A stretch of DNA of 64,000 nucleotides, from assembly GCF_030272615.1 (NCBI RefSeq), contig NC_081415.1, positions 374,435,392-374,499,391 of the forward strand, given 5' to 3'. The stretch comes from Cryptomeria japonica (taxonomy: Eukaryota > Streptophyta > Pinopsida > Cupressales > Cupressaceae). Below are positions 22,111 through 34,523 of this stretch, piece by piece. The first letter of the stretch is position 1. Each line of letters opens with the position of its first letter. The notes under the pieces were generated by a model. That model did no database searches and was not told where the DNA came from. It was given only the letters and a program-made list of their open reading frames with translations. The translations under genes were made by a program, and so were the position numbers.

Positions 22111-22832
22111 TTGCTCTATGATTCTAAAAATTCCAACTTTCTAAGGAGAGTCGTCTTCTATTCAGGGCAATATCTCAATACTTCCATTAAGGACATAGTG
22201 GTGGTAGTCCTTTCCATCTCCTTAGTAACATCAAATGATCCTTTCAGAACATAATCTTTCCCTTGAGCTTGTCTAGGGCATGCAACTTGGAAAGCCTGAG
22301 GAGTGTGAGGATTGTTGCTTGCATTAGCATTAGGAGGTACAAACCCACCCGTCGGGGGAGGTGGCTCCATTAATGGAGCTTTGCCTTGACTCCTAAGATT
22401 GTACTTGTTCCTGGTCTAAAAGGCCTGAGCATCATAGACACATGGTTCACCTTCAGCTTCAGCCTGAAATTCTCTACACAGGAAAGTATCGACCAGCATG
22501 GCAGTATTAACCTTATCAGGTTCATCATTGGAACAATCTTTGGGCTAAGAGTCAGCTTGAGCAATTCTTATTATTTTCTCGAACTAAGCACAATAAACCT
22601 CAAAATGTGCAGTTGTGTCATGCAACCTACACCAATTTGTTAGCAAATTCATATCGGCAAGGTTAACACTTTGTGTGTGGTTTGGGTTATCTCGTGCATC
22701 GAGGTGATCATGGTTCATCCCACCGTTATTCGGACCCGTATTCCACTACCTATTATAAGGTTTGTTGTTATACCTTTGATTTTGGTTCTGGTTATTGTAG
22801 TTTTGTTGATTATTATATGGTTTGGATGGATT
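22111..22832 (-). pseudogene. Gag C-terminal/nucleocapsid-like region (continues gag at 36654-38179)
   Basis: From 22832 leftward: GYNPSKPYNNQQN, an Asn/Gln/Tyr-rich linker, then NWCRLHDTTAHFEVYCA (about 22595-22645), the W-C-x-x-H-D-x-x-x-H-x-x-x-x-C pattern of Tat-type gags. Further on lies MEPPPPTGGFVPPNANASNN (22370) and a frame to 22158. The reading frame joins the gag half at 36654 across the insertion: codons CTA GGA GGG TAT lead straight into AAT CCA TCC once the insertion and one copy of the 10-bp duplication are removed. Confidence 0.72.
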
Positions 22833-22842
22833 ATACCCTCCT
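22833..22842. repeat. Direct repeat ATACCCTCCT (left junction)
   Basis: The ten bases ATACCCTCCT occur here and again at 36644-36653, on either side of a 13.8-kb insertion in gag, consistent with a 9-10-bp target-site duplication. The inserted end also begins GGGTAT, partly overlapping the complement of the duplicated bases, so the exact boundary is ambiguous by about six bases. Confidence 0.6.
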
Positions 22843-24360
22843 GGGTATGTGCAGGATAATGGTGTGCCAAAATAGGCCCTTTAGTGGCAATGAAATTTCA
22901 AAAAATCAGAGTTATGTAACTTGACATGAAAAATTGAATAAGTTATGAACATTATTTTTAAAATATGGAAGAAGAGAATCTATAGAAAATTGAATGTAGC
23001 TTCTAAGCTACTAGTTGTTTTTTGAAAAAAAAAAATCCTATTTGATGAAAATTTCAAATTTCAATGCAGTGGTACAAAAATTTCAGGAAAAAGATAAGAA
23101 GTAGGTGTATGTCTGACCACCCTAATCACAATCAAATCATAATATTTTTTTATAAAATTTATAATATAAGTATTAGACTCATGTCCGGATGTGACACATA
23201 GTTTTTTATAATATTTTATAAAGTAAATAATTATTTATGATTTTTTTACTACAGCTTTTCAGAAATTCAGAAACTCCTATGTCTGACCACCTTAACTTGG
23301 TCAAAACCTTATGAAATTCAATTTTTTTTAATTTTTCCCTATAGTAGACAAAACATAGGATGTGACGCATGTTTCAGATTCAAAAAATGTTATGCGGTTT
23401 GAAAGTTATGAGTATTTTTCAATCAGTCTATCAATAAGGACTTTTGTCAGAATTCAATTAGAAAATAAATAATAATAATTTATTAAAGTCGAAATAAGAC
23501 AAGCCTTATATTTTTGAAAAGCTGAGAACATCCTTAGAAAACCATTTTTGTTTTATCAATTTTGGCTATAAAAAACGTTGTCAGCCACCACTGTAAAGTC
23601 TGGAAAATCAAGGAATATTGAAAAACACGTTTTTTCAGTTGACTTTCCAGGCTTGTCACTTCCAAGCCAAATCCCAAAGCAAACCCGAACCAAAAAATGG
23701 AGGGAAAAAATTATGTTTTAAAATCGGATATCCGATTATCCAATTTTATTGGATAAAATCGGATATCCGATTTTTGAAATAAATAAAATAAAAATATTTT
23801 AGTAAATTGGGCATAACTTTTGCATTTTATATCCAAATTTTGATTTTTTATAGGCGTTGGAAAGGTAATTAAGAGCTCTATGATATGGAATAGGTATATT
23901 TTCAATTAATTTTTTTTTAAAAATAATTATAATTCATTTAAATTCATCGTTATTTTTAAAACATAAAAAACTCATGGCTTTTTCATATGATTTCCCTATT
24001 GCATGAATTTTTGTAACAATCATTTCAAAATAAACTAAATAAGTAATTGATTAATAATAGAAAATTTATGAATTTTAATGAGTTCGATAAATTTTTATAA
24101 ACCATGTTATCTATGTTTGTTCCTTTCTCCACCTCTCTCTCCTAAACCTATCACTCCACCTATTTGTTTCTTCCTCCCTCTCTTTTGTCCATATTTATAC
24201 ATATCTCTCTAGACCTATATCTCTAACTATCAATAAATACCTCATTAAATCTCTCAAGATCTACAAGGTGCTTATATTTCTACCTGTTCATAATTTCCTC
24301 CTCTATGTCACTCTCTCTTCCCTAAGATCTAGACTAGTCTCTTTGCATTTCCTTCTCATC
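22843..24360 (+). repeat. Left terminal inverted arm
   Basis: Non-coding and very AT-rich. The outer 40 bases and the 23800-23900 block match the right arm in inverted orientation; between them similarity is patchy. The last 250 bases (24115-24360) are C/T-rich and correspond in composition to the G/A-rich inner part of the right arm. A strong double palindrome lies at 23720-23774. No gene. Confidence 0.55.
23720..23774. repeat. Compound palindrome with two ATCGGATATCCGAT boxes
   Basis: The 14-bp perfect palindrome ATCGGATATCCGAT occurs at 23723-23736 and 23758-23771. Between them lies a smaller inverted repeat (TATCCAATTTTATTGGATA), so about 55 bases can fold on themselves in several ways. 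The right arm has only decayed versions (aatcggatata near 36395 and atcagatatctgat near 36492). Confidence 0.7.
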
Positions 24361-24491
24361 TCTAGCAACAAAATTCAGAGGGGACAAGGAGAGGCATAGG
24401 GAAGTATCAAAAAAAGGAGAGGGGAAGAGAGGTGAGAAGGAGAGAAGGAGAGATTAATTGGGGGGAAGAGAGAGAGAGAGAGAGAGAGAGA

Positions 24492-24530
<39 letters not shown>

Positions 24531-24801
24531 AGGTAATTAGGTGGAAGGCAAAGAGAGAGAGAGGGAGGGGGTGATTGGGGTGGAGAGAATGAGAGGGAGA
24601 GTTTGAGATTATTAGGGGGTAGGAGGAGAGGGGGAGAGGGGAAAGTATCAACAAAGAGAGAAGAGAGATGGGGACAGAGGTGAAGAGATATATAGACAGT
24701 AATTAGGGGGTGGGTAGAGGGGGAGAGGGAAGTATCTATAAACCCATAGGAGGAGAGAGGTGATCGAGGGTAATTGAGGAAAAGAAATAATGTGAGAGAG
24801 A
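24361..24801. repeat. Purine-rich low-complexity block with (AG)n and (TG)n
   Basis: G/A-rich DNA including a pure AG run (about 24468-24492), a TG run (24492-24509) and another AG run (24509-24530). It borders the satellite array on its left. The frames seen on the minus strand are translations of the simple repeat. Confidence 0.75.
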
Positions 24802-27800
24802 ATATGGTGTCCTAAAGGGTCATATGGTGTCTCATGAACCTTTAGGACACCATATGACACCTTAGGACACCATATGATGTTGTTACAAGTCTTATGGTGT
24901 CCTAAGAGGTCATATGGTGTTCTATGAGCCTTTAGGACACCATATGGTGTCATTAAGGGTCATATGGTGTGTTAAGGGGTCATATGGTATCCTATGACCC
25001 CTTAGGACACCATATGACCCCTTAGGTATTGATAGGGGTCATATTGTGTCCGAACAGCTCATATGGTGTTGTTGGGGGTTGTATGGTGTGCTAAGGGGTC
25101 ATATTGTGTCCTAAGGGGTCACAAGACATCGTATGACCCCTTAGACACCATATGATCCATTAGGTTTTGTTAGGGCTCATACTATGTCCTAAGAGGTCAT
25201 AAGGTGTCCCATGAGCCTTTAGGACACCATATGACCCCTTAGGACATCATATGGTGTCGTTATGGGTCTTATGGTGTCCTAAGGGGTCATATGGTGTTCT
25301 ATAACCCCTTAGGACACCATATGACCCCTTAGGACATTATATGACCCCTTAGGATACCATACAATACCCTGGGACACCATATGGTGTCGCAATGAGTCCT
25401 ATGGTGTCCTAAGGGGTCATATGGTGTCCTATGAACCCTTAGGACACTATATGACCCATTAGGTGTCATCAGGGGTCTTATTGTGTCCTAATGGGTCATA
25501 TGGTGTTGTATGACCCCTTAGGACACCATATGCTTCGAGACTATATGGTGTTATGGGTCGTATGGTGTCATATGACCCCTTAGGACACCATATGACCCCT
25601 TGGGATACCATTTGGTGTTGTTATGTGCCGTAAAGTGTCCTATGACCCCTTAGGTGTTATTAGGGTTTATTGTATGTCCTAAGGGGTCGTATTGTGTCCT
25701 AAGGGGTCATACGGTGTCCTATGGCCCCTTAAGACACTATATGACGTTGTTAAGGGTCATATTATGTCCTAAGGGATCATATTGTGTCTTATGACCCTTT
25801 AGGACACCACATGGTGTCGTTATGGGTCGTATGGTGTTCTAAGGGGTCATATGGTGTTCTATGACCCCTTAGGACACCATTTTTATGTTGTTATGGGTCG
25901 TATGGTCTCCTAAGGGGTCATATAGTGTCCTATGACCCCTTAGGACATCATATGGTTTCATTATGCATTGTATGGTTTCCTAAGGGCTCATATGGTGTTC
26001 TATGACCCCTTAGGACACCATATGGTGTCATTAAGGGTCGTATGGTGTGCTAAGGGGTCATATGGTGTCCTATGACCCTTTATAACACCATATGACCCCT
26101 TAGGTATCGTTAGGCATCATTTTGTGTCGTTAGGGGTCATATGATGTCTGATGACCCCTTAGGACACAATATGACCCCTTAGGTGTTGTTAGGGGTCATA
26201 TTGTGTCCTAATGGGTCACATAGTGTCCTATGACCCCTTAGGACACCATATGGTGTCATTTGGGATTGTATGGTGTGCTAAGGGGTCATATTGTGTCCTA
26301 AAGATTCCTAAGACATCATATAACCTCTCAGGACACCATATGATCCCTTAGATATTGTTAGGGGTCATATTGTGTCCTAAGGGGTCATAAGGTGTGTCAT
26401 GACACCATATGACCCCTTAGGAAACCATATCATGTCGTTATGGTTCTTCTTGTGTTCTAGGGGGTCATATGGTTTTATATGACCCCTTAGGATACCATAT
26501 GATGCCTTAGGACACCATATGGTGTTGTAAAGGGTCAAATGGTGTTCTAAGGGGTCATACAGTGTCCTATGGGGTCATATGGTTTTGTATGACCCCTTAG
26601 GACACTATATAACATTGTTAGGGGTCATATTATGTCCTAAGGGGTCATATTGTGTCTTATGACCCCTTAGGACACCACATGGTGTCGTTATGGGTCGTAT
26701 GGTGTTCTAAGGGGTCATATGGTGTTCTATGACCCTCTAGGACATCATATTATGTTGTTATGGGTCGTATGGTCTCCTAAGGGGTCATATAGTGTCCTAT
26801 GACCCCTTAGGACACCATATGGTGTCTTAAGGGGTCATATGGTGTTATATGACCCCTTAGGACACCATATGATCCCTTAGGACACCATATGGTGTCGTTA
26901 GGGGTCGTATGGAGTGCTAAGGGGTCATATGGTGTTCTATGACCCTCTAGGATGTCATATTATGTTGTTATGGGTTGTATGGTCTCCTAAGGGGTCATAT
27001 AGTGTCCTATGACCCCTTAGGACACCATATGTTGTCATTATGCAGTGTATGGTGTCCTAAGGGGTCATATGGTGTTATATGACCCCTTAGGACACCATAT
27101 GGTGTTGTTAGGGGTTGTATGGAGTGCTAAGGGGTCATATGGTGTCCTATGACCCTTTAGCACACAATATAACCCCTTAATACACCATACAATGTCCTTA
27201 GGGGTCATATGGTGTCCTATGACCCCTTAGGACATAATATGACCCCTTAGGTGTTTTTAGGGGTCATATTATATCCTAACAGGTTATATGGTGTCCTACA
27301 ACCCCTTAGGACACCATATGGTGTTGTTAGGGGTTGTATGGTGTGCTAAGGGGTCATATTGTGTTCTAAAGGTTCCTAGGACATCATATAACCCCTTAGG
27401 ACACCATATAACCCCTTAGGTATCGTTAGGGGTCATATTGTGTCCTAAGGGAGTCATATGGTGTCTCATGATACCATATGACCCCTTAGGTAACCATATC
27501 GCATGGTTATGGGTCTTCTTGTGTTCTAAGGGGTCATATGTTATATGACTCGTTAGGATACCATATGACCCCTTAGGAAACTATATGGTGTCGTAAAGGG
27601 TGGTATGGTGTCACAAGGGGTGGTATGGTATCCTAAGGGGTCATATGGTATCCTATGAACCCTTAGGACACTATATGATGTTGTTAGGGGTCATATTATG
27701 TCCCAAGGGGTAATATTGTCTCTTATGACCCCCTAAGACACCACATGGTGTTGTTATGGGTCGTATGATGTTCTAAGGGGTCATATGGTGTTCTATTACC

Positions 27801-29785
27801 CTCTAAGACACCATATTATGTTTTTATGGGTTGTATAGTCCTCTAAGGGGTTATATGGTGTCCTATGACCCCTTAGGACACCATATAGTATCATTATGCA
27901 TCGTATGGTGTCCTAAGGGGTCATATGGTGTTCTATGACCCCTTAAGACACCATATGACTCCTTAGGACACCATATGGTGTCATTAGGGGTCATATGGTG
28001 TGCTAAGGGGTCAAATGGTGTCCTATGACCCCTTAAGACACCACATGGTGTCATTATGGGTTGTATGGTGTTCTAAGGGGTCATATGGTGTTCTATGACC
28101 CTCAAAGACACCATATTATGTTTTTATGGGTTGTATGGTCCTCTAAGGGGTCATATGGTGTGCTAAGGGGTCAAATGGTGTCCTATGAACCCTTAGAACA
28201 CCATATGACCCCTTAGGTATCTTTAGGTATCATTTTGTGCCATTAGGGGTCATATGGTGTCCTATGACCCCTTAGGACACAATATGACCCCTTAAGACAC
28301 CATATAGTGTCGTTAGGGGTCATATGGTGTCCTGTGACCCCTTACGACACAATATGACCCCTTAGGTGTTGTTAGGGGTCATATTGTGTCCTAATGGGTC
28401 ATATGGTGTCCTACAACCCCTTAGGACACTATATGGTGTTGTTAGGGGTTGTATGGTGTGCTAAGGGGTCATATTTTGTCCTAAAGGTTCCTAGGACATC
28501 ATATAACCCCTTAGGACACTATATGACCCCTTCACTATCGTTAGGGGTTATATTGTGTCCTAAGGGGTCATATGGTGTCTCCTGACACCATATGACCCCT
28601 TAAAACACCATATCATGTTGTTATGGGTCTTATTGTGTTATAAGGGGCCATATAACATATGGTGTTATATGACCCCTTATGATACGACATGACCCCTTAG
28701 GTGTTGTTAGGGGTCATATTGTGTCCTAATGGGTTATATGGTGCCCGACAACCCCTTAAGACACCATATGGTGTCATTAGGGGTTGTATGGTGTGCTAAG
28801 GGGTCATATTGTGTCCTAAAGGTTCTTAGGACATCATATAACCCCTTAGGAGACCATATGACCCCTTAGGTATCGTTAGGGGTCATGTTGTTTCCTAAGG
28901 GGTCATATGGTGTCTCATGACACCATATGACCCCTTAGGACACCATATCATGTCGTTATGGGTCTTCTTGTGTTCTAAGGGGTCATATGGTGTTATATGA
29001 CCGCTTAGGATACCATATGACCCCTTAGGATACCATATGACCCCTTAGGACACCATATGGTGTCATAAACGGTGGTATGATGTCGTATGGTGTCCTAAGG
29101 GGTCATATGGTGTCCTATGACCCATTGAGACACTATATGACATTGTTAGGGTCATATTATGTCCTAAGGGGTAATATTATGTCTTATGACCCCTTAAGAC
29201 ACTAGATGGCATCGTTATGGGTCGTATGGTGTTCTAAGGGGTCATATGGTGTTCTATGACTCTCTAGGACACCATATTATGTTGTTATGGATCATATGGT
29301 CTCCTAAGGGGTCATATGGTGTCCTATGACCCCTTAGGACACCATATAGTATCAATATGCATCGTATGGTGTCCTAAGGGGTCATATGGTGTTCTATGAC
29401 CCCTTAGGACACCATATGCTATCATTCAGGGTTATATGGTGTGCTAAGGGGTCATATGGTCCTTAGAAGACCATATGACCCTTTAGGTATCATTAGGTGT
29501 CATTTTGTGTCGTTACAGGTCATATGGTCTCCTATGAACCCTCAGGACACAATATGTCCCCATAAGACACCATATAATGTCGTTAGGGGCCCTAAGGGGT
29601 CATATTATGTCCTAAAGGTTCCTAGGACATCATATAACCCCTTAGGACACCATATGACCCCTTATGTATTGTTAGGAGTCATATTGTGTCCTAAGGGGTC
29701 ATATGGTGTCTCCTAACACCATTTGACCCTTAAGGACACCATATCGTGTCGTTATGGGTCCTCTTGTGTTATAAGGGGTCATATG
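24802..29785. repeat. Satellite of ~20-bp modules in both orientations (left part)
   Basis: About 5 kb built from AAGGGGTCATATGGTGTCCT and its reverse complement AGGACACCATATGACCCCTT, in head-to-head and tail-to-tail order. Linkers such as GTCGTTATGGGTCGTATGGT and TTAGGTATCGTTAGGGGTCA separate them. The modules join into higher-order units of roughly 70-190 bp, several of which recur nearly whole (for example around 26640, 27710 and 29150). Each module contains the palindrome CATATG. Reading frames here (such as 27863-28054) are translations of the repeat. Confidence 0.85.
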
Positions 29786-30107
29786 TGTTAGGGTTTCTAG
29801 CAGATCCGAAGCAAATATGAACTAACAATTATATGCAGATTTAAATACAAACGATAAAAAAATAAAATAGGACACAGATAACACAAAGATTTAACATGGT
29901 TCACCCAGAATGGGTTACGTCCACCATACAAATCCATCCAATCTTTCTTATTATCCAACAAAAATAGTACATCAACCTTTTTAATGCCTTAAGCATCCCA
30001 GCACAGACCCCGATGAGGATACGTGCTGAGTGTACAATACTTTGCTAATCAGTCACCATATATCAACAATCTCCCACTTGGAGACTAATCAGGCTCCACA
30101 CCAAACA
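29786..30107 (-). repeat. Copia 3' LTR
   Basis: A 322-bp LTR. On the plus strand it runs from TGTTAGGGTTTCTAGCAGA to GGCTCCACACCAAACA. It is shorter than its partner because 22-odd bases (29999-30022) replace about 155 bases present in the other copy. Confidence 0.85.
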
Positions 30108-30128
30108 ATCTCCCACTTGGAGACTGAT
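30108..30128 (-). other. Copia polypurine tract
   Basis: Minus strand reads agtctccaagtgggagat immediately before the 3' LTR start (TGTTTGG). The form CCAAGTGGGAGAT is the usual plus-strand primer of plant copia elements. A similar cttggagac stretch lies within the LTR end. Confidence 0.7.
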
Positions 30129-30449
30129 ACTAGACAACACCACTATACTTGCAGCATCCACTGGATAAAACACTTGGACTTGACTGGTATAAATTCCACA
30201 CTTATCAATCAAGAAGACCAACAAAAACTGATGAAGAAATCATCTTCTCCTGTGGAACTACCTTCGTGAACATATCGGCAGGATTCTCACTTGTCTAAAT
30301 CTTGTCAAGTCGTAGCTGACCCTCCTCCAAAACAGTCCGGATGAAGTGGTACCTAAGCTGAATGTGCTTTGTCCTTGAATGAAAAATAGAGTTCTTTGCA
30401 AGATGAATGGTACTCTGGCTATCACTATACAATGGATGATCCTCCTATG
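30129..30449 (-). other. Copia 3' end downstream of RNase H
   Basis: Contains the decayed last part of RNase H (about 30300-30450) and a short untranslated stretch. The plus-strand frame at 30030-30269 is spurious, spanning LTR end and non-coding DNA. Confidence 0.45.
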
Positions 30450-31640
30450 TCTGACCCAATTCCTCTAGAAAACATTGTAACCCAAATCATCTCCTTGCTG
30501 GCTTCTGTAGCAGCAACATACTCAGCTTCAGTGGTTGAAAGTGCAACAACCTTTTGCAGCCTAGAAATCTAATTGACTGTAGTTCCCCCTATAGTAAAAA
30601 CATACCCTGTAGTACTCCTTAGTGAATCAATATCACCTGCCAGATCAAAGTCAACAAATCCACTCAGAGCAGCATTAGATCCTTTGAAACATAATGCCTT
30701 CATAGTAGTTCCTTTCAAATACTGAAGAATCCATTTCACAACATTCCAATCTTCCATACCTAGATTACTCATAAACTTGCTCACAACTCCCACTGCATGT
30801 GCAATATCTGGCCTTGTGCATACCATTGCATACATTAGACTGCCAACAACTGATGAATACAGGATGTTAGACATTTTCAATTTGAAATGACTAGCCAAAG
30901 GTGTACTAACTGCTTTTGCATCCTGCATGTTAAATATTTTCAACACCTTCTTTATATATTCGCTTTGGGACAAATTCAAGGTTCTATTTTTCCTGTCCCA
31001 TGTAATCCTCATATTGAGAATTTGCTTAGCTGCACCCTTATCCTTCATAGAAAATGACCTGGCTAATTTCTGTTTAAGATCATTTATATGTTGCATGTTA
31101 GACCCAACAACAAGCATGTCATCAACATAAAGCAACAGGATAATATAACTGCCATTATCCAATCTCTTAAAATATACACAATGATCAAAATGACATCTAT
31201 GATAACCGTGTTCAGCCATGAAATTATCAAATTTTAAATACCATTGTCGAGGTGCTTTCTTTAGGCCATACAAACTTTTCTTCAACCTGCACACCAAGTT
31301 CTCCTTACCTTTGACCTCATATCCCTGTGGTTGCAACATGTAAATTTCCTCCTCTAAATCTTCATGGAGAAAAGTTGTTTTGACATCTAATTGTTCAAGA
31401 TGTAAGTCATCTACAGCCACAAGACTAAGTACAATTCTAATTGAAGTCATTTTTACAACTGGAGAAAATATTTCATCATAATCTATACCCTTTTTCTATG
31501 CAAAACCTTTTACCACAAGTCTGGCCTTATATATTTTCTGACCTCCTTCCTCCTCCTTCAGCCGATAAACCCATTTGTTAGGCAAGGCTTTTTTTTCTGC
31601 AGGTAAAAGGACTAAGGCCTAAGTCTTATTTTTCATCAAA
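30450..31640 (-). pseudogene. Copia reverse transcriptase and RNase H
   Basis: A 293-codon open frame (30569-31450) carries QLDVKTTFLHEDLEEEIYM (first catalytic Asp), SLYGLKKAPRQWYLKFD, LLLYVDDMLVVG (intact Y-V-D-D) and GSLMYAMVCTRPDIAHAVG. Upstream, to 31640, the start of RT is recognisable (KARLVVKGFA, IDYDEIFSPVVK) with TAG stops. Downstream a TAG replaces the Trp of the usual V-x-W-x-S motif (TVN-stop-ISRL), after which KVVALSTTEAEYVAATEA marks RNase H. It would copy the RNA genome into DNA in virus-like particles. Confidence 0.88.
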
Positions 31641-31849
31641 GAGTCCATCTACTCTTTCATGCCTAGCTCCCACTTTTGTTTGGCATCCACCTGCATTGCT
31701 TCTTCATATTCTTTTGGTTCACAAGAATCAGTTAATAATATAGAATACAAAGAAGGAGAAAATCTTTCAGGGGGTCTACTTGACCTCATAGAATGTCTAA
31801 CACTTGCAGAAGTTTGTGGGACAATCTGTTATTGCTGAGCATCAGGTAC
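31641..31849 (-). pseudogene. Copia integrase-RT linker
   Basis: Coding-like linker containing SMRSSRPPERFSPSLYS and CEPKEYEEAMQ, the region that precedes copia RT. Stops are present (two TAG before 31640, one TAG and one TAA near 31815-31848). Confidence 0.6.
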
Positions 31850-32800
31850 CTATGGCATTTCATTTTCAGGAATCTCATCCAACACCACATATTCTTGTTT
31901 GTCATGTTCATGCTTCTTTTCCTGCATCTGTTCTTTATACATAATCTTCTCATTGAATATAACATCTGTACTTCTAATTATTTTCTTATTTTCAAAATCC
32001 CATAATCGATAGCCATATTCATCTATCCCATATCCAATGAAGGTACATTTCTGAGATTTAGCATCAAGCTTGGTTCTGTTTTCTTTATCAATATGGACAA
32101 AAGCTTCATAGCCAAAGGTTTTCAGAAAAGAATAACTTACCTTTTTACCAGTCCATGCCTCCTTTGGAATACCACCATCCAAAGGGGTTGAAGGTCCTCT
32201 ATTTATCAAATAGACAACAGTATGTACAACATCTACCCAAAAATGTAAGGGCAATCCAACATGCAATCTCATGCTCCTCACGCGTTCCATGATAGTCCTA
32301 TTCATTCTCTCTGACACACCATTTTCCTATGGAGTTCCTAGAACTGTCTTCTTCTTTTGAATCCCATTTAAGGAGCAGTAATCTTCAAATGCTTTGCTGC
32401 AATACTCACCTCCATTATCTGATCTAAGAAACTTCAACTTTTTTCCTGTCTCATTCTCAACCAAATCTTTCCATTTCTTAAAAGTTTCAAAAACATCTGA
32501 TTTTTGTTTTAGGAAATATACCAATGTTTTTCTGGTTGATTCATCAATAAAAATAACATAATAACAAGAGCCACCAAGAGATGATACCTGATCTGGTCCC
32601 CATAGATCTGAATGAACAAGCTCTAACTTCTCACTCTTCTTCTCTTTCCCAACCTTGAGAAATCTGACTCTTTTATGTTTACCATAAACACAGTTTTCAC
32701 AGAACTCTAAATCAATCTTCTTTAGTCCTAGCAATAGATTTTTGGAGTGAAGTATTTTCATCCCTTTCTCACTCATGTGCCCAAGCCTATGGTGCCACAT
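31850..32800 (-). pseudogene. Copia integrase
   Basis: Zinc-binding H-H-C-C: MWHHRLGHMSEKGMKILHSK and FCENCVYGKHKR (32660-32800). Catalytic core: LVHSDLWGP (Asp), KFLRSDNGGEYCSKAF (Asp) and NGVSERMNRTIMERVR (Glu, near 32317). A TAG between 32317 and 32327 replaces a Gln codon just before the Glu motif. C-terminal part: LKTFGYEAFVHI, CTFIGYGIDEYGYRLWD. All catalytic residues are kept, but the chain is broken in two. Confidence 0.87.
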
Positions 32801-33240
32801 TATCGAATATGTTCTTGCAACATCTATTGTTGTTGTCCCTGCAGTAACTTTATCTGTAGCAGCTAGGGTAGAGTAAGTGTTACTAGTACATAGATATAAT
32901 GTGCCTACCTTCGCACCTTTAGCTACTACTAATGATCCTTTACTAACCTTCCAGTTATTGTCTGAGAAAGTAACTATGCAACCTTCACTACCTAGTTGCC
33001 CTGTAGAAATTAAATTTCTTCTTAAATTAGGAACATGTCTTACCTCCTATAGAAACCAGTCATTTCCATTCTGCAACTTGATCTTTATCTTTCCTTTTCC
33101 AACAATTTGGCAGGGCTCATCATCACCCAAATATACCTATCCAAAATCACCTTGAACATAATCTAGAAAATATTTTCTATGGGGTGTAGCATGAAATGAA
33201 GCCCCAGAATCTATTACCCAAGAATCATTAACATTATCCA
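32801..33240 (-). pseudogene. Copia protease
   Basis: WVIDSGASFHATPHRKYF (about 33180-33235) holds the D-S-G active site and the usual A-S-x-H-x-T context. It is followed by YLGDDEPCQIVGKGKIKIK and VRHVPNLRRNLISTGQL. Two TAG codons (before YLGDD and before VRHVPN) stand where Gln is expected. It cleaves the polyprotein in a live element. Confidence 0.85.
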
Positions 33241-34060
33241 AACATAAGATTAAAGCATCTTGTAAAGTATTACTTGCAATATTAGCTTCCTTATTATCAT
33301 TTTCATTTTTGTCTCCTTCTTTGTTTTTCCAAGACCAACAATCTTTCTTTAGATGACTAGGCTTTCTGCATTACCAGCAATCTTTCTTTCCTCTAGATTG
33401 AGAGCGTCCTTTCTTTGACTTCCCTCATGACTTCTCATTCCAAGGGCCTTTTCCTCTTTCCTTTGATCTTCCTCTATTCTCCATATTCAAAACACTACTT
33501 GAGGATGTTGGAGTCTCACCTGTGATTTTCCTTCGCAATTACTCGCTTAGGATAACACCAACAATATCATCAAATACCAAAGTATTTTTACAAGAGACAG
33601 AGTTACTTACAACCATAACCAAGCTATTCTGGCTTTCTGGCAAAGAACATAAAATCAAGAGAGCCCTAACCTCTTCTACAAAGGTAATTTTTACCGAAGA
33701 CAATTGACTGGTAATTGTATTAAATTCATTTAAGTGCTCCGCTATAGATCCTCCCTCACTCATTTTCAAATTAAACAAATGCTTCATAAGAAATACCTTA
33801 TTCAAAGCCAAGGGTTTCTCATACAACTTAGCCAATGTCACCATCAAATCTACAGTCATTTTTGCTTCTGTTATATTGAATGCTACAGATGGTGCAAGGC
33901 ACAATCAAATAAATCCAAGTGCCTTTCTATCTAAAATGTCTCACTCTTCATCTGACATTGTGGTTTCTTTCTTTGCCTTTCCTTCCAACGCCACCACAAA
34001 TCCTTTTGATACAAGTAATCATCCATCTGCATTTTCCATAACTAATAATTTTGGCCGTTA
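33241..34060 (-). pseudogene. Copia gag
   Basis: The open frame 33539-33904 contains MTVDLMVTLAKLYEKPLALN, HLFNLKMSEGGSIAEHLNEF and ITSQLSSVKITFVEEVRALL, the copia gag (UBN2-like) pattern. A Lys/Arg-rich stretch and a zinc-knuckle remnant (CRKPSHLKKDCW near 33350) follow. The N-terminus is damaged by stops; the start is near 34060, directly beside the 5' LTR. Confidence 0.82.
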
Positions 34061-34072
34061 AACTTTTTGACT

Positions 34073-34523
34073 TGTTAGGGTTTCTAGCAGATCCGAAGCA
34101 AATATGAACTAACAATTATATGCAGATTTAAATATAAAAGATAAAGAAATAAAACATGACATAGATAACACAGAGATTTAATGTGGTTCACCCAAAATGG
34201 ATTACGTCCACCATACACAGTCATCCAATCTTTCTTATTATCCAACAAAAATAGTGCATCAACCTTTTTAATGCCTTAAGCATCCCATCTTCTTATAACA
34301 TGCATTTTTAGGGCAACAAACAAAGTCGACCTTTTTAGGGTTTTATTACAATGTCGGTTTTCATCAACAAAAAATGACAAAAAAAAATTTCTCGGGGGCT
34401 GCCACCCTCGATCCCCCGCAGCAGGCTTCGCCTGCTTTCTGCTGAGTGTACAGTACTTTGTTGATCAGTCACCACATATCAACAATCTCGCACTTGGAGA
34501 CTAATCAGGTTCCACACCAAACA
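34073..34523 (-). repeat. Copia 5' LTR
   Basis: A 451-bp copy with the same ends as 29786-30107. Positions about 34289-34443 have no counterpart in the other LTR; they include ctcgggggctgccaccctcg and a hairpin-prone gcaggcttcgcctgc. I could not see a standard TGGTATCAGAGC primer site in the adjacent interior (34030-34072). Confidence 0.8.

Larger units (their letters stand above)
29786..34523 (-). mobile_element. Ty1/copia retrotransposon inserted in the satellite
   Basis: LTRs at 29786-30107 and 34073-34523, both starting TGTTAGGG and ending CCAAACA on the plus strand. They are flanked by the 5-bp duplication ATATG (29781-29785 and 34524-34528), which is part of the satellite module. The interior reads gag, PR, INT, RT, RNase H on the minus strand, the copia order. 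Most interrupting stops are TAG where CAG or TGG is expected. The LTRs differ at several percent of sites plus a large discordance (see findings). Confidence 0.88.

Noticed and set aside
24454-24953. Minus-strand frames over AG/TG runs and the start of the satellite
   Set aside because: They only translate simple repeats and satellite modules; no protein motif and no start context.
27863-29716. Frames such as 27863-28054, 28394-28585 and 29441-29716 with repeating peptides
   Set aside because: Open only because the 20-bp modules avoid stops; the peptides mirror the DNA repeat on both strands.
24802-29785. CRISPR-like array
   Set aside because: Repeats are palindromic, variable and contiguous without unique spacers, in a plant nuclear repeat context.
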